Positions 1-8,468 are shown, numbered from the stretch's first letter. The stretch is DNA of 64,000 nt from Thiohalocapsa sp. (GCA_021736785.1 JAIPFF010000002.1:168979-232978), one strand, 5' to 3'. Made by a program: numbers and translations. The notes: generated by a model from the letters alone, not told the origin.

Positions 1-1
1 C

Positions 2-478
2 ATTCACCGCGCCGGCCTGGACGGCGACGCGGGCCTGTGGGGATTGGACCTGGTCTATAAATACGACGGCGGCGGCGCTTACGGCAAAGGCGACTTCAAG
101 CTCCAGACCGAGTACCTGCGCTCGACCAAGGACATGACGATCCGCTCCAGCGCGCATCCCGAGCAGATCGGCAGCGGGCGCAAGTTCGTCACGGATGGTC
201 TCTACGCGCAGGCCCTCTACGGCTTCGCGCCCAAGTGGAAAGCCGGTCTTCGCTACGATGTGCTCGGCCTGACCAACGAGATCGAGGGCCGCGATGATTT
301 CGGGTCGTCCGACCGCTGGACCGTCGACGTCACTTGGTCCCTGTCGGAGTTCTCCCAGTTGCGCGCCCAGTACGCCCGCAGCGATATCCTGGTGGCCGAG
401 AACGACCGCGAGCAATTCGACGCCTTTTACCTCCAATTCCTGATGAGCCTGGGCAGCCACGGCGCACACGCGTTCTGA
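2..478 (+). CDS. Outer-membrane beta-barrel protein, C-terminal part (5' end outside window)
   Basis: The frame is open from the first bases of the window, so the true start lies upstream. The visible 158 residues show alternating polar and aromatic strands (for example LYAQALYGF and KAGLRYDVLGL) and end in Phe, as expected for an outer-membrane barrel assembled by BAM. The final strand reads FYLQFLMSLGSHGAHAF. A metal-binding protein gene follows after 102 bases, so a role as the outer-membrane port for the zinc-type ABC transporter downstream is plausible. That role is inferred from position; no plug domain or metal site can be checked because the N-terminus is missing. Confidence 0.7.
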   Translation: MHRAGLDGDAGLWGLDLVYKYDGGGAYGKGDFKLQTEYLRSTKDMTIRSSAHPEQIGSGRKFVTDGLYAQALYGFAPKWKAGLRYDVLGLTNEIEGRDDFGSSDRWTVDVTWSLSEFSQLRAQYARSDILVAENDREQFDAFYLQFLMSLGSHGAHAF

Positions 479-580
479 CGCCACTGCCGTGCAGGCCGGT
501 GCGGCGGGCGATCGCCGCCCTATCGCCGGCCTGCACGCGCCGACACAGGAAACGCCGGTTGATACAACGAGGATTCGACG

Positions 581-1462
581 ATGAGACAAGTACTGTTATT
601 GGTCGCGGGTCTACTCGCCGCCACTCAGGCAGCGGCCCTGGACGTGGTAGCGACAAGCCCGAGCATGGGCGCGCTGGTGCGCGCGGTAGCCGGCGACCGT
701 GCCGATGTGACTGTGCTGGCCGGGCCGGAGCGCGACCTACACGCGATGCAGGTCAAGCCGAGCATGATCCGCGCCATGCGCGGCGCCGATCTGGTGGTCG
801 CCATCGGCGCCGAGCTGGAGATCGGCTGGCTGCCGGCGGTCAGCGCCAGCGCGGCCAACCCGCGCATCCTGCCGGGCCAGCCGGGGTATTTCGAGGCCGC
901 CGCCCAGGTGCCGCTGCTCGAGGCCGGCGGCGCCGCGGACCGCGGCCGGGGAGACGTGCACCCCGTCGGCAACCCGCACGTCGACATGGACCCGGTACGC
1001 ATGGCCACCGTCGCCGGGGCGCTGGCGGACCGGCTCGCGCTGCTCGACGCCGGCGGTGCGTCGGCCTATCGCGCCAATGCCGCGGCGTTCCGCGACGCCG
1101 TGGAGGCGAAACTTGAGGGCTGGCAGTCCCGGGTCGCGAGCGCCGCGGGCGTCGTGCTCTATCACCGCGACGCGATCTACCTGCTGGAGCGATTGGGCGT
1201 GCCGCTTCTCGGCACCATCGAGCCCATCCCCGGCGTGCCGCCGACCGGCAGTCAGCTCAAGACCCTTGCCGGCAAGCTCGCCGGCAAGCGCGGCGTCATC
1301 ATCTACGCGCCCTATCAATCACCCAAAGGCCCGAAGAAGCTCGCCGACGATCTCGGCTGGCCGGTGGAGCAGTTGCCGCTGTCGCCGCCGAGCGGTGCGG
1401 ACGGCAACGGCTATCTGAGCCATATCGACCGCTGGGTCGCTGCCGTCGCGACCGGCAGCTGA
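581..1462 (+). CDS. Metal ABC transporter substrate-binding protein (ZnuA-like, cluster A-1 family)
   Basis: A 293-residue periplasmic protein with a signal peptide (residues 1 to about 19, cut near AAALD). It would capture Zn2+ or Mn2+ in the periplasm for the permease and ATPase encoded just downstream. Candidate ligands fit the family: His in DLHAMQ (about residue 54), His in GNPHVDMDP (about 132) and His in YHRD (about 195). The loop between the first two is short and lacks the His-rich stretch of classical ZnuA, so manganese or another metal is possible. The length is normal. The start has GAGG 8 bases upstream. This copy is intact, unlike the truncated paralogue at 8635. Confidence 0.85.
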   Translation: MRQVLLLVAGLLAATQAAALDVVATSPSMGALVRAVAGDRADVTVLAGPERDLHAMQVKPSMIRAMRGADLVVAIGAELEIGWLPAVSASAANPRILPGQPGYFEAAAQVPLLEAGGAADRGRGDVHPVGNPHVDMDPVRMATVAGALADRLALLDAGGASAYRANAAAFRDAVEAKLEGWQSRVASAAGVVLYHRDAIYLLERLGVPLLGTIEPIPGVPPTGSQLKTLAGKLAGKRGVIIYAPYQSPKGPKKLADDLGWPVEQLPLSPPSGADGNGYLSHIDRWVAAVATGS

Positions 1463-1550
1463 TGCCGGAGCAACGGATAGGGCCGGAACAGCCCGTACCG
1501 GCTCCGCCGATGCGGGCCCCATCGATGTGGGCCCCATTGCTATTGGAGCC

Positions 1551-2144
1551 ATGGACGCGGGAACAGGTGCGGTGAGCCGTATGCTGCTGGAGCTCGATTC
1601 CCTTCGCGCCGGCTACGACCGCCCCGTGGTCGGCCCGCTATCGATGCAGTTGCACGCCGGCGAGGTGGTCGGGCTTTGGGGCGCGAACGGCTCCGGCAAG
1701 TCGACCCTGCTCGCGGCCATCGGCAACGGCGCCCGCATCTTCTCCGGCGAGATTCGCCGGGCGCCCGGACTGCGCGTCGCCTACCAGGAGCAGCGCCCGG
1801 TTCGCCTCCCGGCCATGCCCTTCACCGGCCGCGATCTACTGCGGATCTCCGGGGCAAAGGGTTCTATCGCCGCGCTGCCGGCCACACTGCGCGATCTGCT
1901 CGACCGGCGCGTCGACCGCCTGAGCGGCGGGCAGTATCAGCTGCTCTGCGTCTGGGCCGCGCTCGGGCGCGGCGCGGAGCTCATCATGCTGGACGAGCCC
2001 ACCAACAATCTGGATCCTGCACACGAGGCCCTGCTTGCCGAGATGCTGAGCCGGCGCTCGGAGGAGCGCGCGGTGCTGCTGGTCAGCCATGAGCGCTCGT
2101 TCCTCGACGGCGTCTGCAATCGCGTGCTGGAGTTGTCGACATGA
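1551..2144 (+). CDS. Metal ABC transporter ATP-binding protein
   Basis: The cytoplasmic ATPase of the first metal transporter. It is short (197 residues from this start) but has all nucleotide-binding motifs: Walker A GANGSGKST at about residues 44-52, signature LSGGQYQ at about 124, and Walker B LIMLDEPT at about 144. The start is uncertain. ATG 1551 is possible, but its GGAG is only 2 bases away; GTG 1572 and ATG 1581 are alternatives, and family alignments would favour MLLELDS at 1581. It lies 88 bases after the binding-protein gene and is followed after 40 bases by the permease, as expected for one operon. Confidence 0.85.
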   Translation: MDAGTGAVSRMLLELDSLRAGYDRPVVGPLSMQLHAGEVVGLWGANGSGKSTLLAAIGNGARIFSGEIRRAPGLRVAYQEQRPVRLPAMPFTGRDLLRISGAKGSIAALPATLRDLLDRRVDRLSGGQYQLLCVWAALGRGAELIMLDEPTNNLDPAHEALLAEMLSRRSEERAVLLVSHERSFLDGVCNRVLELST

Positions 2145-2184
2145 GTCGGGCCGGCCGGCATTCGAAACCCGAGGGACCGCGCTG

Positions 2185-3057
2185 ATGGACCCGGCAATGC
2201 TCATCGACCCGTTGTTCCGGGTGCCGTTCGCCACAGGGCTGCTGCTCGCCTGCGTCCTGCCCTTGATCGGTGCGCTGCTGATGCTCCGCGAGGAATGGCT
2301 CGCCGCGCTCGGGCTCGCGCACTTGGCGGCGGCCGGTGCCCTGCTGTCCCTGGCGGCCGGCGCGCCGGCCGTGGCCGGCGGTCTGCTCGCCGCGCTGGGC
2401 GGCGGCGCCGTCAAAGGACTGGTCGGTGCCCGCGGCAATGCGGCCTATGCCTTCATGATCCTCGGCGGCTGGTCGGCGCTGCTGCTGATTGCCGCCAACA
2501 CCGCAATCGGAGACTCGCTCGGCCACGCGCTGGTGGAAGGCCAACTCTATTTCGCCGGGCGCACCGATCTGGCTGCAGCGATCGCACTCGCGCTGGTCGC
2601 GGCGCCGGCACTCGCGTGGCTGATGCCGCGGCTGCTGCGCGCGCGGCTATTTCCCCGCGACGAGGCAGCCAACGCGCTGCCTGCGCACCGCTGGCACCTG
2701 GGCTTCGACTTACTCGCAGCGACCGCCATGGCCGTCGGCACCGCGACGCTGGGCCTGATGGGTGCGTTCGCCTTGGTATTCGTGCCGGCCTGGGCCGCCT
2801 TCCGGCTGGCCAGCGGCTGGCGGGCGACGCTGACACTGTCCGCCGCGGTCGGCGTCGTCGGCTTCGTGGCCGCGTTTCAGCTGGCGTTGGCGCTGGATCA
2901 GCCCTTCGGCCCGGTGCTCGTCGGCGTGCTGCTCGCTACCGCCGGCAGCGTTTTGCTGCCCGACTTGTTGCGCGCGAGGGCGAGGTCCGCCCGCGTCGAT
3001 GCAGGCGCGCCAGGCTGGCCGAAACCGGGCGGCAGCCAGGTCCGGCCGCCACCGTAG
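2185..3057 (+). CDS. Metal ABC transporter permease (ABC-3 family)
   Basis: A 290-residue inner-membrane protein with about eight hydrophobic segments starting at TGLLLACVLPLIGALLML. It belongs to the ABC-3 permease family that carries Zn2+ or Mn2+. The start at 2185 is chosen because GAGGG (2171-2175) sits 9 bases upstream and the N-terminus MDPAMLIDPLFRVPF matches the family pattern of a short amphipathic start before the first helix; a longer reading frame exists but lacks these features. With the two genes before it, it completes a binding protein-ATPase-permease operon. The arginine-rich tail (about the last 25 residues) is probably cytoplasmic. Confidence 0.85.
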   Translation: MDPAMLIDPLFRVPFATGLLLACVLPLIGALLMLREEWLAALGLAHLAAAGALLSLAAGAPAVAGGLLAALGGGAVKGLVGARGNAAYAFMILGGWSALLLIAANTAIGDSLGHALVEGQLYFAGRTDLAAAIALALVAAPALAWLMPRLLRARLFPRDEAANALPAHRWHLGFDLLAATAMAVGTATLGLMGAFALVFVPAWAAFRLASGWRATLTLSAAVGVVGFVAAFQLALALDQPFGPVLVGVLLATAGSVLLPDLLRARARSARVDAGAPGWPKPGGSQVRPPP

Positions 3058-3088
3058 AGCCGCTGCGCTCAGCTTCGGCGGAGCGCAC

Positions 3089-3523
3089 TCAGTAGCTGAT
3101 GACGGTCGTATCGTCGTCCGTCATGAGCTTCATCGTGACGTCGGGGCCTCCCTTGACGACACCGTCGATCACGTCGTCCATGGTCATGCCGGCTTTGGCC
3201 ATGCACATCGGGCAGATAATGACTTGCGCGCCCTTGTCCATCGCCGCCTTCAGCATGTCCTGCAGACTCATGCCGGACGCCGCGTTCGTATCGGTCTGAA
3301 ATGTCTTCGAAGCGATGTAGACACCGCGGACATTCAGAAAGATCGCCACACCGTAGCCGTTCTCCAAGGCCTTATTGGCCTGACCGAGCGCCATGCCGGC
3401 AGCCCAGGCCTCCTCGGTCGTGACGTTGTAGAAGATCGTCTGCTTGTCGTCGTCGGCGAAAACGGCGGCAGACGCCGCCAACAGCATGACCGCAAAAAGA
3501 ATCGAGCCGAGCGCTTTGTACAT
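3089..3523 (-). CDS. Secreted DsrE/DsrF-like protein
   Basis: A 144-residue protein with a clear signal peptide (MYKALGSILFAVMLLAASAAVFA) followed by one DsrE/F-fold domain. That fold usually forms small homo- or hetero-oligomers that handle sulfur or act as accessory subunits. A cysteine pair, CPMCMAKAG (about residues 100-108), is at the place where DsrE-type proteins carry their reactive Cys. AGGAG lies 6 bases upstream of the ATG. The gene converges on the metal permease, leaving 31 bases between them. Periplasmic sulfur or thiol chemistry is the best guess; no specific substrate can be named. Confidence 0.75.
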   Translation of the reverse strand: MYKALGSILFAVMLLAASAAVFADDDKQTIFYNVTTEEAWAAGMALGQANKALENGYGVAIFLNVRGVYIASKTFQTDTNAASGMSLQDMLKAAMDKGAQVIICPMCMAKAGMTMDDVIDGVVKGGPDVTMKLMTDDDTTVISY

Positions 3524-3925
3524 GCATTGCTCCTGTCATTCGGACTGGGGTTTAAGGAAAGACGAGGCGGCTTGCAGCCATCGACGGCAACGGATTACCG
3601 GCGGGAACCACTCCCCGCGCCAGACTTTGCACGGGCCCCGGAGGCGCCGTCAAGCGCCGCCCGCGAGCAGACTCGCGGGACCTTGATCGCGGGATACATA
3701 AGATACAAGATAACGTAACAAGTATGATCTGCTGCTTTCCCGATCATGCGTCGTCGCGTTGCCCCGCGGATCACCCCCTGCCGCGACCGACGAATATCGA
3801 AGCGGCGCCCCGAGACCGGATACGCTATCTGCTGGCAGTGGACGCGTTTTGGGACGACGCTGTGGCAGCGCCGCTGTCCGGCCGATGAGCGCCCCGATCG
3901 ACGGCGCCCGGCATCTGGAGAAATT
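3524..3925. promoter_or_regulatory. Divergent intergenic region with AT-rich palindrome at 3703-3725
   Basis: There is no gene in these 402 bases. The only marked feature is a short AT-rich patch with an imperfect 23-base palindrome (ATAC at 3703-3706 mirrored by GTAT at 3722-3725, 7 of 11 pairs matching). It lies between the divergent dsrE-like gene and the Trm112/CobW genes. It agrees with the enterobacterial Zur consensus at roughly half the positions only, so the identity of any regulator is open. Confidence 0.3.
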
Positions 3926-4135
3926 ATGCTCAGCCCGCAACTCATCGAAATCCTGGCCTGCCCGATCTGCGGCGGCCCCCTGATCTACGATCCGGACAAG
4001 GCCGAGCTGTTCTCCGTCGGCGCCGGGGTCGCCTTTCCGATCCGCGACGACATCCCCATCCTGCTCGAAGAGGAGGCCAGGCCGATGGACGAGGCGGAGT
4101 TGGCGCGCCTGCGCGGCGGCCGCAAGCGCTCGTGA
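3926..4135 (+). CDS. Trm112-family small zinc-ribbon-like protein (YcaR type)
   Basis: A 69-residue protein starting MLSPQLIEILACPICGGPL, which is the Trm112/YcaR signature with a CPxC pair at residues 12-15. In bacteria these are small stand-alone proteins; the eukaryotic homologue activates methyltransferases. Only one Cys pair is present, as in most bacterial members. The start is fixed by CTGGAG (3915-3920) 5 bases upstream. The stop codon overlaps the GTG start of the next tiny ORF. In many genomes this family sits with lpxK/kdsB; here it sits next to a CobW GTPase, which may reflect metal supply. Confidence 0.8.
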   Translation: MLSPQLIEILACPICGGPLIYDPDKAELFSVGAGVAFPIRDDIPILLEEEARPMDEAELARLRGGRKRS

Positions 4136-4239
4136 AACCCGGCTTCTCGCTGATCGGGGCCGGTCTCGGCGTGCGGCTGGCCATCGCCGGCGCCGCGACG
4201 CTGCTGGTTTGGCTCGCGGTGGCCCTGACCCTCTATTAG
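4132..4239 (+). CDS. Putative 35-residue single-pass membrane protein, coupled to trm112
   Basis: A GTG start at 4132 overlaps the Trm112 stop codon by four bases (GTGA), the classic layout for translational coupling. The product is 35 residues with one continuous hydrophobic segment (IAGAATLLVWLAVALTLY at the C-terminus) preceded by a short basic start, MKPG. It would be a small inner-membrane protein. The evidence is the overlap and composition only; I do not recognise a family. There is no other gene between this and cobW at 4341. Confidence 0.45.
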   Translation: MKPGFSLIGAGLGVRLAIAGAATLLVWLAVALTLY

Positions 4240-4340
4240 AGCCGCGACTGAGAGCGCCGACCGAGACCTGCCCCGAGCAAGGCTTCCGCGGCGCGAGACG
4301 CCAGCCCCCCTTGACCGTCGCCAGCCAGACACCGAACGCC

Positions 4341-5516
4341 ATGACCGACCCACGCATCCCGATCACCCTGCTGACCGGCTTTCTCGGCAGCGGCAAGACC
4401 ACCGTGCTGAGCCACTTGGTGCGCCAGCCCGGCCTCGCGCGTACGCTGGTCGTGATCAACGAGTTCGGCGAGGTCGGACTGGATCACCTGCTGGTCAGCC
4501 GCGTTCCGGACGACACCGTCGTCGAGATGAGCAGCGGCTGCCTCTGCTGCAGCATCCGCGGCGATCTGATCAGCACCCTGAAGGACGCCCACTGGCGGTT
4601 TGCGCGCGGCGGCGAGCGGCAGTTCGAGCGCGTCGTCATCGAGACCACCGGCCTGGCCGACCCGGCCCCGATCATCCAAACACTGACGACCGTCGAGGTA
4701 CTGGCGCGCCGCTATCGGCTCGACGGCGTCGTCACCACGGTGGACTTGCACTGCGGCGGGCAAACCCTGGACGCGCAATGGGAGGCCGTCAAGCAGGCCG
4801 CCGTCGCGGATTGCCTGCTGCTGACCAAGACGGACCTGGCTGACGCCACAGCGGCCGCGGCGCTGGAGCAGCGCCTGACGGCCATCAACCCGGCGGCCCG
4901 GCGCATTCGGGCTCGAAACGGCGTCGTGCCGCCGGACGCCCTGTTCGGGCTCGGGTTGCTCGACCGTACCGGAAAGACCCCGGACCCGGCCCGCTGGCTG
5001 AACCAAGCGGCCTATGCGCACGACGCCGGCGAAGGCGTCGCGGCCGAGGTTGCCCGACATGGGCCTGGTGACGATGGACTTCACGGGCATGGGCACGGGC
5101 ATCGGCATGAGCACGGTCACGCCGGTCACGCCGGTCACGCCGGAGAGGATGACCGCACGCTCGGGCACGAGCACGACACGAACCGGCACGACGACCGCAT
5201 CCGTGCCTTCTGCCTCGTCATCGAGCAGCCCCTCGAACAGCGTATGGTCGACGCCTGGCTCGAACTACTGCTGTCCATGAAAGGCGCCGATCTGCTGCGC
5301 ATCAAGGGCATCCTCAACCTGCGCGGCCGTGCGGCGCCGGTCGCCGTTCACGGCGTGCAGCACGTCCTTCACCCGCCGCAGGAATTGCCGGCATGGCCCG
5401 ATGACGACCGGCGCTCGAAGATCGTATTCATCACACGCGACATCTCGCGCGAGACCGTCCAGGAGTCTCTCGACGCGTTCATCGACGTCTGGCGTAAGCG
5501 GGATCCGGAGCCTTGA
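4341..5516 (+). CDS. CobW/G3E-family GTPase with histidine-rich linker (zinc metallochaperone type)
   Basis: A 391-residue cytoplasmic GTPase of the COG0523 family, whose members deliver zinc or other metals to client enzymes. The P-loop GFLGSGKTT is at residues 13-21, the metal-binding CxCC motif (GCLCC) at about 66-70, the guanine-specificity motif TKTD at about 160, and a CobW C-terminal domain at about 300-385. Between the domains, at about residues 240-290, is a stretch in which roughly a third of the residues are His, with alternating HG/HGHR/HAGHAG units, suited to binding several Zn2+. The ATG at 4341 gives the standard family N-terminus. Its place between two metal transporters supports a role under zinc limitation. 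Confidence 0.85.
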   Translation: MTDPRIPITLLTGFLGSGKTTVLSHLVRQPGLARTLVVINEFGEVGLDHLLVSRVPDDTVVEMSSGCLCCSIRGDLISTLKDAHWRFARGGERQFERVVIETTGLADPAPIIQTLTTVEVLARRYRLDGVVTTVDLHCGGQTLDAQWEAVKQAAVADCLLLTKTDLADATAAAALEQRLTAINPAARRIRARNGVVPPDALFGLGLLDRTGKTPDPARWLNQAAYAHDAGEGVAAEVARHGPGDDGLHGHGHGHRHEHGHAGHAGHAGEDDRTLGHEHDTNRHDDRIRAFCLVIEQPLEQRMVDAWLELLLSMKGADLLRIKGILNLRGRAAPVAVHGVQHVLHPPQELPAWPDDDRRSKIVFITRDISRETVQESLDAFIDVWRKRDPEP

Positions 5517-5642
5517 GCCGCGGGCTCGGCAACGTAGCGGCGGTCTCGAGCCTGGACAGGCGTCTGGACATACGCCCTGACATTGACCCGGATAGGCGCC
5601 CTAACAGACGCCGGGCCCGCGGAGGACCCGGCGCGTCGATGC

Positions 5643-6002
5643 TCAGACCAGCGTGACCGGCCCGTGATCGTCGCAGTGATCGCCGTGCTGATGATGCAGA
5701 CGCCCGTCGACGATGTAGTCGACATGATCGCCGTGCGGAATCGCTTGGTGTCCGCAACCCGGCCCGTGCACATGGCCGCTCTCGCAGCAGGCGGTGACGC
5801 GCTGCTCGCAGCCATCGGGATTCGTCTCGCTAACCTCGAGCACGTGCTCGTCGTAGTGGACCTGCCCGTCCACCTCGTGCGGATGGTGCAGATGGCCGTC
5901 GTGCAGATAGTCAACGTGCTCGCCGTGACGGACGGCCTGGTGGCCGCAATCGGGGCCGTGGGTATGATCGTGATCGGGATGGGTCTTGCAGGTCTTTGAC
6001 AT
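5643..6002 (-). CDS. Histidine-rich metal-binding protein with internal duplication
   Basis: A 119-residue soluble protein with about a quarter His and several Cys. It contains two copies of one module: HGPDCGHQAVRHGEHVDY (residues 15-32) and HGPGCGHQAIPHGDHVDY (about 79-96), each followed by a DGxLHH segment. A CETNPDGC/CCESG-type Cys segment lies between them. There is no signal peptide, so it should be cytoplasmic, perhaps a zinc store or chaperone. It converges on cobW, 126 bases apart. Small proteins of this kind are found near zinc-transport genes in other Proteobacteria, but I know of no experimental function. Confidence 0.65.
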   Translation of the reverse strand: MSKTCKTHPDHDHTHGPDCGHQAVRHGEHVDYLHDGHLHHPHEVDGQVHYDEHVLEVSETNPDGCEQRVTACCESGHVHGPGCGHQAIPHGDHVDYIVDGRLHHQHGDHCDDHGPVTLV

Positions 6003-6320
6003 GCGCGCTGGTCCGTAGGCCGGGTTTGACGGAAGAACGTAGGCCCGCTAGCGCGAGTCCCGCGCCGACGCATGTGCGACGGTCGCGCGGTCGATCGCGG
6101 CATCGGGCATACAAGCCGTGGATAAGCATAGGACAGCGCACTGTCGGTCGCGCTGTCGACCGTCAATCGAACGCCCGCGCTCATCGCGACCCTCGCCGGC
6201 CGCTGCACCGGGGCATGCGACCGGCGCCGGATCGCCCGCCCCGGGGCACAACGTCGCCGCAGGCAGCCGACGCCTGCTCCTCTGCGCGAGCGGTCTCGGC
6301 CCGGCGAACCGTCGTTCCGC
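6003..6320. other. Intergenic stretch without recognisable gene
   Basis: These 318 bases lie between the start of the His-rich protein gene and the end of a gene remnant. Several frames stay open because of high GC content, but none has a family pattern, and I see no clear promoter, repeat or RNA. Confidence 0.4.
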
Positions 6321-6536
6321 CTAGTCCGGCTGCATCCCCTCGGTGCGCCGCTCCCGGAAACCAACGCCCGCCGCCATGACGAAAAAGAAGGCGACAAGCG
6401 TCGCGGCCCCGGCCTGGGCAGTGGCACCGAACAGCAGCGACGGCTCCCGCATCCACACCACTTGCAGGACCAGTCCGCTGAATCCGGAGAGGAAGAAAAG
6501 CCCGAAAACGGAAGGGATAATGAGTTGCAAGGCCAT
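6321..6536 (-). pseudogene. N-terminal remnant of a membrane-bound spermidine-synthase-like (fused MFS/synthase) protein
   Basis: The 71-residue frame begins like the first membrane helices of fused membrane/spermidine-synthase-like proteins: LFFLSGFSGLVLQVVWMRE, then LLFGATAQAGAATLVAFF. The family is normally 500 to over 800 residues long. Here the homology stops after about 55 residues and the frame ends in an arginine-rich tail unlike the family. No continuation is visible in the other frames of the next 300 bases. I therefore read it as a relic of a deleted gene, although a short membrane peptide could still be made from it. Confidence 0.5.
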
Positions 6537-6561
6537 TCACGCTGCGCTGGACAAACCGCAA

Positions 6562-6582
6562 TAACGCAATAATATAACGTAC
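6562..6582. promoter_or_regulatory. Candidate Zur-type operator, distal copy
   Basis: A 21-base AT-rich element with TATAAC in the right half-site and 6 of 10 symmetric pairs, in a GC-rich setting. It resembles the TGTTATAnTATAACA core of gammaproteobacterial Zur boxes, with 13 of 20 positions matching as counted by eye. It lies between the remnant gene and the second metal transporter operon, 140 bases before a better copy. The region 6537-6864 contains no gene. Confidence 0.35.
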
Positions 6583-6701
6583 CGATATGCGATCGGTCTC
6601 GGCGACCTCTTCGGTGCTCGCGCGGAGCCCGAGTCGCGCGCCGGAGCGGAGAAGAAAAACGCCCCGGCTTCACTTGCCTCCCGCTACTGGCAGCGGCCAG
6701 A

Positions 6702-6722
6702 AGATGTGATGCTATAACATCC
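6702..6722. promoter_or_regulatory. Candidate Zur-type operator ahead of the second metal transporter
   Basis: A 21-base imperfect palindrome (half-sites AGATGTGATG and TATAACATCC around a central C) with 7 of 10 pairs matching. It fits the shape and core sequence known for Zur sites in Gammaproteobacteria. It lies 143 bases before the ATP-binding gene at 6865, where zinc repression of a znuCB operon would be expected. The call rests on consensus memory and position. Confidence 0.45.
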
Positions 6723-6864
6723 ATAAGCTGTGCAGCAGCGCCCCGAAAGCCGATCAGGCGGCCGGCGGCGCGATCCGAAGACCGATCCGAGGAGCGGATT
6801 CGATACCGATGCCAATACCACGCACCGCGGCAACCGAAATGGCGCCCGAGCAGCGGCAGCACCG

Positions 6865-7599
6865 ATGATACGCTTCGAGAACCTTACCCTGGGCTACGAG
6901 CGCCACCCGGCGGTCCACCACCTGGACGCCGATGTGGAGCCCGGCGACTTGCTCGCCGTCGTCGGCCCGAACGGCGCCGGCAAGTCCACGCTGCTGAAGG
7001 GCATCATGGGCCTGCTGCGGCCGCTGGAGGGGCGCATTCTGCTCGACGGCCTGCCGCGCCGGCGGATCGCCTATCTGCCGCAGCAGGCCGAGATCGACCG
7101 CGGTTTTCCCATGCGGGTCGAGGAGCTGGTCGCGCTGGGACTGTGGCACCGCATCGGCGCGCTGCGCGGCCTCGGACGCGAGGAACGGCGCGCCATCGGC
7201 GACGCGCTGGCGGCGGTCGGATTGACCGGGTTCGAGCGCAGGTCCATCGCGTCGCTGTCCGGCGGTCAGTTTCAGCGCGCCCTGTTCGCACGGGTGCTGC
7301 TGCAGGATGCACCGCTGATCCTGCTTGACGAGCCGCTGACCGCCATCGACCAACGCACGGCGGCGGACCTGCTGGCCCTGGTGCGCCGCTGGCACGGCGA
7401 GGCGCGCACGGTGATCGCGGTGCTGCATGATCTCGAGCTGGTGCGCGCGCACTTCCCGAGCACCCTGCTGCTGGCGCGGGAGCTGGTCGCCGTCGGCCCG
7501 ACGGCGGAGGTCCTGCGCGCGGAGCATCTGTTCCGGGCCCGCCAGATGGCCGAACCGCCGGACGAGCATGCCGCGCTCTGCCGCCGGGGGGTCGCATGA
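6865..7599 (+). CDS. znuC: Zinc ABC transporter ATP-binding protein (ZnuC-like)
   Basis: A 244-residue cytoplasmic ATPase. Walker A GPNGAGKST is at residues 34-42, the Q-loop YLPQQAEID at about 72, signature LSGGQFQ at about 131, and Walker B LILLDEPL at about 151, followed by the switch His in VLHDLE. The reading frame extends upstream, but the family start is MIRFENLTLGY at 6865; no strong ribosome-binding site is visible there. It overlaps the permease gene by four bases (ATGA). With the permease and the truncated binding protein it forms a second metal-uptake operon under two Zur-like boxes. Confidence 0.85.
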   Translation: MIRFENLTLGYERHPAVHHLDADVEPGDLLAVVGPNGAGKSTLLKGIMGLLRPLEGRILLDGLPRRRIAYLPQQAEIDRGFPMRVEELVALGLWHRIGALRGLGREERRAIGDALAAVGLTGFERRSIASLSGGQFQRALFARVLLQDAPLILLDEPLTAIDQRTAADLLALVRRWHGEARTVIAVLHDLELVRAHFPSTLLLARELVAVGPTAEVLRAEHLFRARQMAEPPDEHAALCRRGVA

Positions 7600-8468
7600 C
7601 GCCGCACGAGCTGATCATCGCGCCCTTCGTCGAATTCGAATTCATGCGCCGGGCTTTAACGGGCTGCCTGGCGCTGTCGCTCGGTGCAACGCCGGTGGGC
7701 GTGTTCCTGCTACTGCGGCGCATGAGCCTGACCGGCGACGCCATGGCACACGCGATCCTGCCCGGGGCAGCGCTCGGCTACCTGCTGTTCGGCCTGTCGA
7801 TCGGCGCGATGACCATCGGCGGGCTTGCCGCGGGGCTCGCCGTCGCGCTGCTGGCGGGCATCGTCGCCCGGGGCACGCTGCTCGGTGAAGACGCGAGCCT
7901 GGCGGCCTTCTATCTGATCTCGCTCGCGCTCGGGGTGCTGCTGATCTCGCTGCGCGGCAGCCAAGTGGACCTGATGCACGTGCTGTTCGGCACCGTGCTG
8001 GCCTTGAACGACGCTGCGATCCTGCTGATCGCCGCAATCGCCTCCGTCACGCTCTTTTCGCTGGCGCTGCTGTTTCGCCCGCTGGCCGCGGAATGTGTCG
8101 ATCCGACCTTCCTGCGCACGGTCAGCCCGCTGAGCCCGGTGGCCCACTACGGCTTCCTGGTGCTCGTGGTGCTGAACCTGGTGGGTGGCTTCCAGGCCCT
8201 GGGTACGCTGCTCGCGGTCGGCATCGTGATCCTGCCGGCCGCGGCCGCCCGATTCTGGGCGCGCGACATCACCGGGATATTGCTCGCGGCCGTGGTCATC
8301 GCGTTTGCCGGGTCCCTGTGCGGGCTGCTGTTTTCCTATCACCTGGGGGTCGCATCGGGGCCGGCCATCATCCTCGCCATCGGCGCCGGCTACGTGCTGT
8401 CGCTGCTCGCCGGCCCGCAGGGCGTGCTGACCCGGCGACTGCTGGCGCACCGGCACCTGGAGGCCTGA
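7596..8468 (+). CDS. znuB: Zinc/manganese ABC transporter permease (ZnuB-like, ABC-3 family)
   Basis: A 290-residue inner-membrane protein. Features typical of the family are an N-terminus such as FVEFEFMRRALTGCLALSL, the motif LLLRRMSLTGDAMAHAILPG (about residues 39-58), which contacts the ATPase, and eight or so hydrophobic segments. It overlaps znuC by ATGA, so the two are translationally coupled, and a binding-protein gene follows 166 bases later. It appears intact. In contrast with the permease at 2185, it has the fully conserved cytoplasmic coupling loop. Confidence 0.85.
   Translation: MTPHELIIAPFVEFEFMRRALTGCLALSLGATPVGVFLLLRRMSLTGDAMAHAILPGAALGYLLFGLSIGAMTIGGLAAGLAVALLAGIVARGTLLGEDASLAAFYLISLALGVLLISLRGSQVDLMHVLFGTVLALNDAAILLIAAIASVTLFSLALLFRPLAAECVDPTFLRTVSPLSPVAHYGFLVLVVLNLVGGFQALGTLLAVGIVILPAAAARFWARDITGILLAAVVIAFAGSLCGLLFSYHLGVASGPAIILAIGAGYVLSLLAGPQGVLTRRLLAHRHLEA

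Noticed and set aside
334..1318. Several long frames overlapping the first binding-protein gene
   Set aside because: They are arginine- and proline-rich antisense or shifted frames typical of GC-rich DNA; the gene at 581 has all the family motifs.
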